Shown here piece by piece: positions 1 to 6,348 of a stretch of 13,518 bases of DNA. The notes under the pieces are model-generated. The model ran no database searches. It was not told the DNA's origin and was given only the letters and a program-made list of their open reading frames with translations. Source of the stretch: SAR202 cluster bacterium (GTDB lineage: Bacteria; Chloroflexota; Dehalococcoidia; Lucifugimonadales; JASMAO01); the NCBI GenBank assembly GCA_030754315.1, contig JASMAO010000078.1, positions 1 through 13,518 of the forward strand. The letters run 5' to 3'. Within the stretch, counting starts at the first letter, position 1. Every line of letters starts with the position of its first letter. Made by a program: the position numbers and the translations under genes.

Positions 1-2
1 CG

Positions 3-107
3 CCTAGTCAGGCGCACGGTGTAGTTTATCACGGCGGCTATCTAAGAACGCCGACAGGTAAACGGGAACCCAAGTCTAAGCTCGGGCATAATGCTCTCGC
101 CGGTTAA
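3..107 (+). CDS. C-terminal fragment of an unrecognised open frame
   Basis: An open frame enters from the left edge and ends with TAA at 105-107, 15 bases before the rsmH start. It encodes about 34 residues, mixed polar and basic, with Gly-Gly-Tyr-Leu and Thr-Gly-Lys-Arg-Glu in the middle and ending Asn-Ala-Leu-Ala-Gly. I do not recognise the family; in particular it does not look like the C-terminus of MraZ, which often precedes rsmH. The other two forward frames of this stretch close early. The spacing would fit an upstream member of the rsmH-ftsA-ftsZ operon, but an open frame this short could also be chance. Confidence 0.25.
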   Translation, partial: PSQAHGVVYHGGYLRTPTGKREPKSKLGHNALAG

Positions 108-122
108 GACGAGGCAACACGG

Positions 123-1103
123 ATGTTAAACGTTCGTCATAAGCCGGTGATGGTCGAGGAGACTCTTGAAGCGCTTAAGGTACGATCAGGCGGACAATAT
201 ATTGACTGCACCGTAGGAGAAGGAGGACACGCCGACGCCTTACTTGGGACAACCAACCACACCGCCCGTCTCCTAGGCATAGATCTAGATAGCGAAGCGC
301 TCGAGGTTGCGAATACCAGGCTGAGACAGTACGGCGACAGGGTTGATCTAATCAAAGGTACATTCGCGGAAATAGAATCACTGACGTTAATCAAAGGTTT
401 GGGACTGGTAGACGGTGTGTTATTCGATTTAGGAGTTTCGTCATTGCAATTAGAAACAGCAAAAAGAGGGTTCAGTTTCAGCAGGGAAGGACCCCTAGAT
501 ATGCGATTCAATGGCGAACAGAAAATGTCAGCATCGGACGTTGTCAACAGGTGGAAAGAAGCAGAGTTGGCCTCACTGCTAAAAGAGTATGGGGAGGAGC
601 CACGAGCCAAACAAGTAGCAAGAGGGATCGTAGGGGCCAGGCCAATCACTACGACAGCCGATCTCGCAAAGGTCGCGGCCAGATCAGCCAAGAGAAGTCC
701 TAGAAGGATAAACCCGGCCACCAAGACATTTCAGGCAATTCGTATGGCAGTCAATGGGGAGACCGGCAACATCAAAATGGGACTGGAGCAAGCTACCAGA
801 GTCTTGGCCCCAGGAGGAAGACTCGTAGCAATCAGTTATCACTCTCTCGAAGATCGGATAGTTAAACAGTGGTTCCGACGTGAATCGTCAAGCTGTATTT
901 GCTCGACCGAGGTACCGGAATGCGCCTGTAACCATTCCGCGACGCTGCGCCTCATTGACCGGAGAGTCAAAAGACCCACCGCGGAGGAGATCCGAGAAAA
1001 TCCCAGAAGCCGAAGCGCTCGGTTGAGAGTTGCTGAACGACTAGGTACGCGATCACCAGACGATAAAGGGGACATGAAGATATCGGGGGTAATACAGAGA
1101 TGA
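123..1103 (+). CDS. rsmH: 16S rRNA (cytosine-1402-N4)-methyltransferase RsmH
   Basis: RsmH (MraW) uses S-adenosylmethionine to N4-methylate C1402 in the decoding centre of 16S rRNA. The 326 residues are close to the usual family length (about 310-320). Near the start is the family's H-K-P-V-M-V-E-E-T motif (6-14). SAM-binding motif I is YIDCTVGEGGHADALL (26-41), followed by the acidic LGIDLD strand (51-56). FDLGVSSLQL (101-110) and RGFSFSREGPLDMRFN (115-130) are typical RsmH blocks. NPATKTFQAIRMAVN (197-211), PGGRLVAISYHSLEDR (230-245) and the C-terminal RRVKRPTAEEIRENPRSRSA also match. A GAGG ribosome site at 111-114 sits 8 bases before the ATG and supports this start. The TGA stop overlaps the ftsA ATG (ATGA), indicating translational coupling. 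The last ~18 residues are a polar tail beyond the conserved region. Confidence 0.97.
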   Translation: MLNVRHKPVMVEETLEALKVRSGGQYIDCTVGEGGHADALLGTTNHTARLLGIDLDSEALEVANTRLRQYGDRVDLIKGTFAEIESLTLIKGLGLVDGVLFDLGVSSLQLETAKRGFSFSREGPLDMRFNGEQKMSASDVVNRWKEAELASLLKEYGEEPRAKQVARGIVGARPITTTADLAKVAARSAKRSPRRINPATKTFQAIRMAVNGETGNIKMGLEQATRVLAPGGRLVAISYHSLEDRIVKQWFRRESSSCICSTEVPECACNHSATLRLIDRRVKRPTAEEIRENPRSRSARLRVAERLGTRSPDDKGDMKISGVIQR

Positions 1104-2431
1104 CAATTAGTACACCAGCTATTTGGGTAGCGGACCCTAGAATCGCAAAAAACGCAGTTGACGTGAAACAAGTCACCGCTATTGACGTCGGCACAACTAA
1201 AGTGTGCACCATAGTGGGTCAAGTGTCTCCTACCAACAACATGGAAGTAGTAGCCTACAGTACTGTCCCTTGCGACGGGCTGCGTAAAGGGAACGTCCAC
1301 GATGTGAACGCAACAGCCGACGCGGTAAAAAAGTCCGTTCAGCAGATAGAAGCATCCACCGGGCTTGAAATCAAATCCGCTTATGTTGGAATCACTGGAT
1401 CTCACGTATCTTTCGAAAACAGGAGGAGCCAGGTGTCCGCCGGCAACCTTGGTGTCATTACGACAGCCGAGTTGAACCGCCAACCGACCGAAAACACTAA
1501 TGGTGATCCGGGAAGAACACCCCTACATGCTCTGACGATGACTTATACCATTGACGGGGAACGAGGTATCCGTAACCCAAGAGGCATGCACAGCAACAAT
1601 GTTTCAGTCGACACGCACCATGTCACCGCTAGTTCGGCATACGTTAACAAGCTCACCATGTCAATCGAAAATGCCGGCATAAAGATCGATGGTCTTGTCC
1701 TTGAACCACTGGCGTGTGGAATAGCAATTTTGCAGCCTGACGAAAAGCGCCGGGGGGTTATAGTCGTAGACATCGGCGGAGGAACAACAGACGTTGTCGG
1801 GTTCAAAGATGGGCGTATTTGTTATACCGGAGTGATACCGGTCGGTGGATATCAGTTCACTAACGACATTGCCGTAACATTCAACACTCATTTCGAAGCT
1901 GCAGAAGAAGCCAAACTATCCCACGGAAATACCGAGATACCAACTGGAACTGGAGCAGTTCGCCTTAAACTACCCGTTATAGATAACGAAGTTGACATCG
2001 AACTGAGGCCTCCCGACATTTGCCGCCTAACGAGAGAACGTGCTCTGGAATTAATCCAGATGGTTGGAATGAAGATAGCCGAATCTGGTCTTGCAGATAG
2101 GGCTGGTGTCGGAATAGCCCTCACAGGAGGTGCATCCAACCTTCCAGGTCTAGCAGATTTAATGCAAAGAAAACTCAATATACGTGTGCGCCATGGACGT
2201 CCCGAGGAGAAATGGTCTATGCCAGCCGAATTGAGTCACCCTTCATACGCCACCGGTGTCGGGATTCTACTTTGGTCCGCGGCACAACCAGAAATATCAC
2301 CATCAATCGCACGGACCCACAAAGCTATGTCCTTCTTAAATCGCAAGGTTCGATCAGGGTCCCTTTGGTCAATGTTGAGAATGTTTTTCAATCCAATGGC
2401 AGTTGTCTCAGGAAGGAAAGTGAGGAGTTAG
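1100..2431 (+). CDS. ftsA: cell division protein FtsA
   Basis: FtsA is an actin-fold ATPase that tethers FtsZ filaments to the inner face of the membrane and recruits later divisome proteins. Of 443 residues, the phosphate-1 loop is AIDVGTTKVCTIVG (27-40). The 1C (SHS2) insert follows at roughly 105-185. Phosphate-2 is VVDIGGGTTDVVGF (222-235), and the adenosine motif is ALTGGASNLPG (340-350). The C-terminus has a basic linker and then a short hydrophobic/amphipathic stretch, SLWSMLRMFFNPMAV (421-435), which fits the membrane-targeting helix of FtsA. About 24 residues precede the actin fold, longer than usual. A GTG at 1163 would give a conventional N-terminus but has no ribosome site, whereas the ATG at 1100 overlaps the rsmH stop and follows a GGGGG at 1085-1089. 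The stop codon directly abuts the ftsZ start. Confidence 0.95.
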   Translation: MTISTPAIWVADPRIAKNAVDVKQVTAIDVGTTKVCTIVGQVSPTNNMEVVAYSTVPCDGLRKGNVHDVNATADAVKKSVQQIEASTGLEIKSAYVGITGSHVSFENRRSQVSAGNLGVITTAELNRQPTENTNGDPGRTPLHALTMTYTIDGERGIRNPRGMHSNNVSVDTHHVTASSAYVNKLTMSIENAGIKIDGLVLEPLACGIAILQPDEKRRGVIVVDIGGGTTDVVGFKDGRICYTGVIPVGGYQFTNDIAVTFNTHFEAAEEAKLSHGNTEIPTGTGAVRLKLPVIDNEVDIELRPPDICRLTRERALELIQMVGMKIAESGLADRAGVGIALTGGASNLPGLADLMQRKLNIRVRHGRPEEKWSMPAELSHPSYATGVGILLWSAAQPEISPSIARTHKAMSFLNRKVRSGSLWSMLRMFFNPMAVVSGRKVRS

Positions 2432-3538
2432 ATGGTCACAAACGGCGAAGAAATGACAAGCGCAGCAAACATTAAGGTGTTGGGAGTGGGCGGAGGAGGG
2501 TCGAACGCGGTCGCACGCATGTTCAGAGAACGAATCCCGGGCATCGAATACATAATAGTCAATACAGACACCCAGGCATTGCTTGAGTGTGATGTGCCAA
2601 TGCGTATGAGTATAGGCGACCAACTTACCCGAGGTAAGGGTGTAGGCGGTAACCCTGAGCTAGGGAAACGCGCTGCGGAAGAAAGCCGTGACGAGATAAT
2701 GGAATCCATTCGGGACGCCGATATGGTTTTTGTCGCAGCGGGTATGGGCGGCGGGACCGGAACCGGCGCAGCCCCAGTGGTCGCCCAAATCGTCAAAGAC
2801 ACAGGCGCCTTGACAGTGGGAGTCGTAACAACACCTTTCGCTTTTGAAGGAAGCCATCGTCGTCGCGCCGCTGAAGAGGGAATCACCGAGTTGAAGCAGG
2901 CCGTTGACACGGTTCTGGTTATTCCCAACGAGCGGTTGCACACGATTTGCGAAGAAGAGATCACCGCAGAAAACGCGTTCAAAATGGCGGATAACGTATT
3001 ACGTCTTGGAGTTCAATCAATCGCGGAACTAGTAACGACAGCCGGCGCAATTAACCTCGATTTCGCCGACGTAGAGGCGGTTATGCGCGACGCAGGACCC
3101 GCTTGGATGTCTATTGGATGGGGTGTGGGTGAAGACCGCGCCCGAGACGCAGCCCATCAGGCCATTTCGAATCCCCTGCTCGACGTATCAATCGAAGGCG
3201 CCAGGGGGGTCCTATTCAACATCACAGGTGGCAGCGACATGAAGCTGTCCGAACTCCACGAAGCGTCTGAAGTGATACAGAGAGTCGTAGACCCAGAGGC
3301 CAACATCATATTCGGAATGACTACGGATATGAAGATGGAGAACGAGATAAAGTTAACCGTGATAGCCACTGGTTTCCCGACTTCAGAGAACATAGCCGAT
3401 GTAGATAGTGCTATGCAAGACATCCTGAATGCCGCTCTGGCCAAAGACCCATCGGTACTCGATCTACCTCCGTTCTTACGTAGGATAGCCGAGTATGGCT
3501 CCAATGGTAGTCGCGAGGCAGTGGTTGGTGGGTCCTAG
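2432..3538 (+). CDS. ftsZ: cell division GTPase FtsZ
   Basis: FtsZ is the tubulin homologue that polymerises with GTP into the cytokinetic Z-ring. Its nucleotide-binding signature GGGTGTG is at 106-112, the N-terminal glycine-rich loop GVGGGGSNAV at 18-27, and the T7 catalytic loop NLDFADV at 208-214, with Asp210 and Asp213 as the likely catalytic acids. The stretch AGPAWMSIGWGVGEDRA (221-237) differs from the common GTALMGIG form and recalls Chloroflexota sequences. The polymerising core ends near residue 314. A linker of only about 27 residues then leads to the conserved C-terminal peptide VLDLPPFLRR (342-351), after which 17 further residues follow. That peptide is where FtsA normally binds. 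The gene starts immediately after the ftsA stop; GAGGAG at 2422-2427 lies 4 bases from the ATG. A second in-frame ATG at 2453 has a poorer ribosome site. A stem-loop terminator follows. Confidence 0.98.
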   Translation: MVTNGEEMTSAANIKVLGVGGGGSNAVARMFRERIPGIEYIIVNTDTQALLECDVPMRMSIGDQLTRGKGVGGNPELGKRAAEESRDEIMESIRDADMVFVAAGMGGGTGTGAAPVVAQIVKDTGALTVGVVTTPFAFEGSHRRRAAEEGITELKQAVDTVLVIPNERLHTICEEEITAENAFKMADNVLRLGVQSIAELVTTAGAINLDFADVEAVMRDAGPAWMSIGWGVGEDRARDAAHQAISNPLLDVSIEGARGVLFNITGGSDMKLSELHEASEVIQRVVDPEANIIFGMTTDMKMENEIKLTVIATGFPTSENIADVDSAMQDILNAALAKDPSVLDLPPFLRRIAEYGSNGSREAVVGGS

Positions 3539-3547
3539 TACGAATTT

Positions 3548-3569
3548 AGAATAAAGATAGAATAAAGAG
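3548..3569 (+). repeat. 11-bp imperfect tandem repeat before the ftsZ terminator
   Basis: Two adjacent copies of AGAATAAAGAT/AGAATAAAGAG, identical at 10 of 11 bases, lie directly after ftsZ and run into the left arm of the terminator stem. Function unknown; the A-rich run upstream of the stem could pair with the T-rich bases downstream of it. Confidence 0.5.
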
Positions 3570-3606
3570 AGGCGGCGCTTGTCTAAATGAGGAGCCGCCT
3601 CTTTCT
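3566..3606 (+). terminator. intrinsic terminator of the rsmH-ftsA-ftsZ operon
   Basis: GAGGCGGC (3569-3576) pairs perfectly with GCCGCCTC (3594-3601), and the stem extends by A-T, G-T and A-T pairs at its base. The loop is 17 bases and the run after the stem is TTTCTATT. It lies about 30 bases after the ftsZ stop, the expected place for an operon terminator. The T tract is interrupted, so efficiency may be moderate. Confidence 0.75.
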
Positions 3607-3902
3607 ATTCCTAATCCAAACAGTAACAGACAACTCCTTTAACCATCTCCCTAATAGGCAGGAACCCTAAAATTGACCCTCCCTGGGAAATATCCCTGTC
3701 TCATAGTAACCCCTTATCTCCCTTTAGCATCCTCGCTTAGCTAGCTGAGGTGATTATAAGTCCCTTCGAACTGAGGATACGATGAATCATTTAGGTCCCT
3801 CGATACACCTATCACACTCCCGCCTTGCCGACTCAGTTAAACTGTGTGAATATAATTCGCCATAGTGAGAACTAGGGCATCCAACCATAGAAGGAGTCGT
3901 TT
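3607..3902 (+). other. intergenic region between ftsZ terminator and GGT-like gene
   Basis: No gene is supported here; frames are short and lack recognisable protein sequence. The first ~200 bases of the plus strand are pyrimidine-rich with many CCCT runs, and ATCTCCCT occurs twice, near 3647 and 3717. A 14-base near-palindrome, CTTAGCTAGCTGAG, is near 3735. The last 80 bases hold the likely promoter and ribosome site (AAGGAG at 3891-3896, 6 bases before ATG) of the next gene. Confidence 0.6.
3825..3856 (+). promoter_or_regulatory. candidate promoter of the GGT-like gene with embedded palindrome
   Basis: A perfect TATAAT -10 box lies at 3851-3856. The nearest -35 resemblance is TTGCCG at 3825-3830, but the 20-base spacer is longer than the 16-18 preferred by sigma-70. 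Transcription would start near 3863, 40 bases before the ATG. Between the boxes is the inverted repeat CAGTT-A-AACTG (3834-3844), positioned where a repressor or spacer-twisting activator could bind. Confidence 0.5.
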
Positions 3903-5726
3903 ATGAGCCACGGGACGCAGTCTGGAATGTCAAGATTTACCACTCGGCCCGTAGTAATGGGTACAAGGGGCATCGTAACCGCGGGCCACTACCTGGCAGC
4001 GGCAGCAGGTTTTCAGATGATGGAGCAAGGAGGAAACGCCATAGACGCGGCAGCATCAATGTGCATTTGCCTCAATCTCTTGGAGCCTCAAAGTTGCGGC
4101 ATTGGTGGCGAGGTCCCAACCCTGATCTATTCAGCGAGGGACAAAAAAACATACGCGATTAGCGGGGTGGGTTGGGCACCTAGTGAATTCTCCATCGACT
4201 GGTGTAGAAGAAACAAAATAGACCTAATTCCTGGAGACGGCTATCTGCCAATAACCGTTCCTGCAGTCGTGGACACTTGGGCATTAGCACTTTCCAGATT
4301 TGGCACTATGAGCTTCTCCCAAATCCTTAAACCAGCCATTCATCTTGCTGAAGAAGGTTTCCCGGTATACCAAGGGTTGCACGACTCTCTAGTATCTAAC
4401 AAAACCAAATACTTAGAACTGTACCCCACAACCGGCAACGTGTATCTCCCCCAACAACAAGTGCCCGAAGTAGGCGATATACTCCGAAATCCTGACTTCG
4501 CAGAGATGTTGAAAATGATGTGTAGCGCGGAATCCAAGGCCCTTGGCAAAGGCAGGAATGCAGGTATAAAAGCTGCTAGAGATACTTTCTATACAGGCCG
4601 TATCGCCGATACAATAATCGAATTCATTCGCAAAACCCCCGTTGAAGACGCCAGTGGTACTGCACACTCCGGCCTCCTTTCACCATCCGACATGTCAAAT
4701 TGGCATGCGGAGATTGAAGAACCCGTCACTTACAACTACCGTGGCCTCGACGTTTCGAAGTGCGATTCTTGGACCCAAGGTCCTGTCTTTTTACAACAAT
4801 TAGCCATACTAGAAGGCTATGATCTGAAAAAATTAGGCCATAATTCGGTTGATTACCTTCATACGCTAACTGAGTCAGCAAAACTAGCATTTGCAGACCG
4901 GGAGGCCTACTATGGCGATCCTCTGTTCGATAAAGTACCACTTGACGTTCTACTATCGGAAACCTACTCGGCAGGCCGACGCGACCTCATTAGTGGCCAA
5001 GCTTCCTTAGAGTTACGACCCGGCAACATCGGTAGTGGGATACCCAAATACGCCACCGTACCAGTAGCTGAAGATAATAGACTCGCCCTGGGAATAGATG
5101 CCCGCGAGATACAGGACTTGGGTCTGGGGCACGCCCACATGGGGGACACTACACACTTAGACGCTGTTGACAGCGAGGGCAATATGGTTTCGTCCACACC
5201 CAGCGGCGGCTGGATAGGAACCTCTCCGGTTGTAAAAGGTCTTGGATTCCCAATGGGCACCAGAGGCCAGATGTTTTTCCTGAATCCGAACCGTCCCAAC
5301 GCGCTAGCGCCACGAAAAAGACCAAGAGCAACATTAACGCCCTCGTTAGTGACCCAAAATGGAAAACCATTCATGGTATTTGGCACACCTGGTGGTGATG
5401 GGCAGGACCAATGGACACTTCAATTCCTGCTCAATTACGTAGATTTTGGAATGAACCTTCAGGAAGCTCTAGATGAACCAACCATCCACAGCGTTCATTT
5501 CCCATCCTCCTTCTACCCACGTGAGGCATTCCCTGGTAGGCTGGTGGCAGAAAGCCGTATTCCTACGGAGATTGTCGCCGGGTTGGAAGCCCGAGGTCAC
5601 GAAGTGGAACTGACCGGCCCATGGGCCAACGGCAAAGTGTTAGCAATTCGGTACGATCAAAAGCGAGGTGTGATCCTTGGCGCTGCATCCCCCAAAGGCA
5701 GCATCGGGTATGCGGTCGGCTGGTAG
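3903..5726 (+). CDS. gamma-glutamyltransferase-family Ntn-hydrolase, substrate uncertain
   Basis: The protein belongs to the superfamily of self-cleaving N-terminal-nucleophile hydrolases typified by gamma-glutamyltransferase. An N-terminal large-subunit block (MGTRGIVTAGHYLAAAAGF, 19-37; GGNAIDAA, 43-50) precedes the processing site MGDTTHLDAVD (413-423). Thr416 is the expected nucleophile exposed by autocleavage, giving chains of about 415 and 192 residues. GTPGGDGQDQW (494-504) stands where true GGTs have GSPGGS. The E. coli GGT glutamyl-binding Arg (in DFREMAP) aligns with SGVGWAP (87-93), which has no Arg, and the TYTLN asparagine is also absent. Classical glutamyl transfer from glutathione is therefore doubtful; an amidohydrolase such as the oxamate-amidohydrolase (HpxW/YwrD-like) branch is an alternative. 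There is no signal peptide, so it is probably cytoplasmic, unlike secreted GGTs. The 607 residues fit the family. The strong AAGGAG site 6 bases upstream fixes the start. The gene appears to be transcribed separately from ftsZ. Confidence 0.88.
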   Translation: MSHGTQSGMSRFTTRPVVMGTRGIVTAGHYLAAAAGFQMMEQGGNAIDAAASMCICLNLLEPQSCGIGGEVPTLIYSARDKKTYAISGVGWAPSEFSIDWCRRNKIDLIPGDGYLPITVPAVVDTWALALSRFGTMSFSQILKPAIHLAEEGFPVYQGLHDSLVSNKTKYLELYPTTGNVYLPQQQVPEVGDILRNPDFAEMLKMMCSAESKALGKGRNAGIKAARDTFYTGRIADTIIEFIRKTPVEDASGTAHSGLLSPSDMSNWHAEIEEPVTYNYRGLDVSKCDSWTQGPVFLQQLAILEGYDLKKLGHNSVDYLHTLTESAKLAFADREAYYGDPLFDKVPLDVLLSETYSAGRRDLISGQASLELRPGNIGSGIPKYATVPVAEDNRLALGIDAREIQDLGLGHAHMGDTTHLDAVDSEGNMVSSTPSGGWIGTSPVVKGLGFPMGTRGQMFFLNPNRPNALAPRKRPRATLTPSLVTQNGKPFMVFGTPGGDGQDQWTLQFLLNYVDFGMNLQEALDEPTIHSVHFPSSFYPREAFPGRLVAESRIPTEIVAGLEARGHEVELTGPWANGKVLAIRYDQKRGVILGAASPKGSIGYAVGW

Positions 5727-5796
5727 GGGCGGCATCTAGTTCGGCAATATACACCGCGTTACCGCCTTGCAGTGCCGTCTTTGTAAGAGCTAGAAT

Positions 5797-6183
5797 ATGA
5801 AGACACAAGATTTAAACTTCACACAGAAGCAGGACACGATCGTGGAAGCATATCAACTTATAGACATCGTACCAAACCCTGAAATAGAAGAGTTTGGGCC
5901 TGGCGATACAGTTAGAGTAAGCACTCGAGTCACCGAAGGAGATCGCCAGCGTACCCAGATCTTTGAGGGCGTCGTAATTCGGAGGCGTGGTAGCGGGTCC
6001 GGGGCAACTTTCACAGTGCGGCGTGTTTCTCAAGAGGTAGGTGTCGAGCGTACGTTTCTTATCCATTCCCCGATGGTAGAGTCACTAAAGACAGTTCGCA
6101 GAGGAAAGGTACGTAGGGCACGCCTTAATTACCTTCGAGGCCGGTCGGGACGCCAAGCAAGGATCAAAGAGCGTCGCAGCTAG
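5797..6183 (+). CDS. rplS: 50S ribosomal protein L19
   Basis: L19 is a large-subunit protein at the 30S-50S interface. Diagnostic blocks are GPGDTVRV (34-41), IFEGVVIRRRGSGSGATFTVRR (55-76), GVERTFLIHSP (82-92), and the basic C-terminus GKVRRARLNYLRGRSGRQARIKERR (103-127). At 128 residues it is slightly longer than typical (about 115) because of roughly 14 extra residues before the conserved GDTV strand. The ribosome site is weak (AAGAGC shortly before the ATG), and the first ATG fits the frame best. L19 genes usually follow rpsP-rimM-trmD; here rplS lies 70 bases after the GGT-like gene and faces priA, so it is detached from that operon, at least on its upstream side. Confidence 0.97.
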   Translation: MKTQDLNFTQKQDTIVEAYQLIDIVPNPEIEEFGPGDTVRVSTRVTEGDRQRTQIFEGVVIRRRGSGSGATFTVRRVSQEVGVERTFLIHSPMVESLKTVRRGKVRRARLNYLRGRSGRQARIKERRS

Positions 6184-6266
6184 GATTTTCAAGCCCATAC
6201 GCTTACCGTAGATGGACCTTCGAATCCCCCCCAGTCATACAGTAACCAGACAGGATCGGCTCAACT

Positions 6267-6286
6267 TCCTCTCCATCATGAGGGGA
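6267..6286 (+). other. stem-loop in the rplS/priA convergent gap
   Basis: TCCTCTC (6267-6273) pairs with GAGGGGA (6280-6286), 7 pairs including one G-T, around a 6-base loop. It could protect the rplS mRNA end, but no T run follows on either strand, so it is not a standard intrinsic terminator. Confidence 0.35.
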
Positions 6287-6331
6287 TGTATGCCGTCTTG
6301 GTACCATCCTCGCTCGCCTCGATTCTCTTTG

Positions 6332-6346
6332 GCCGACAGGTTCGGC
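6332..6346. other. short GC stem-loop at the priA 3' end
   Basis: GCCGA (6332-6336) and TCGGC (6342-6346) form a perfect 5-pair stem with a 5-base loop, 2 bases beyond the priA stop on the minus strand. It lies between two convergent genes and could slow polymerase from either side, but neither strand has a convincing T tract. Confidence 0.3.
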
Positions 6347-6348
6347 GT

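Noticed and set aside
1..122. 3' end of an RNA gene such as RNase P RNA before rsmH
   Set aside because: GGTAAAC gives a superficial match, but the conserved ACAnAACnCGGCTTA end and pairing partners are absent.
839..1483. 214-codon open frame on the minus strand across rsmH/ftsA
   Set aside because: It overlaps two strongly identified genes and its translation shows no family features; it is an antisense shadow.
2428..2982. 184-codon minus-strand open frame inside ftsZ
   Set aside because: Antisense to conserved ftsZ sequence, with low-complexity Ser/Pro/Ala-rich translation typical of shadow frames.
5727..5796. Hairpins GGCGG/CCGCC or CGGCA/TGCCG between the GGT-like gene and rplS as a terminator
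   Set aside because: Stems are only 5 pairs with loops of about 26 bases or more and no proper T tract, so termination is not supported.
6184..6240. TTCGAATCC resembling a tRNA T-loop after rplS
   Set aside because: The flanking bases do not form the T stem, and no acceptor, anticodon or D arm can be built around it.
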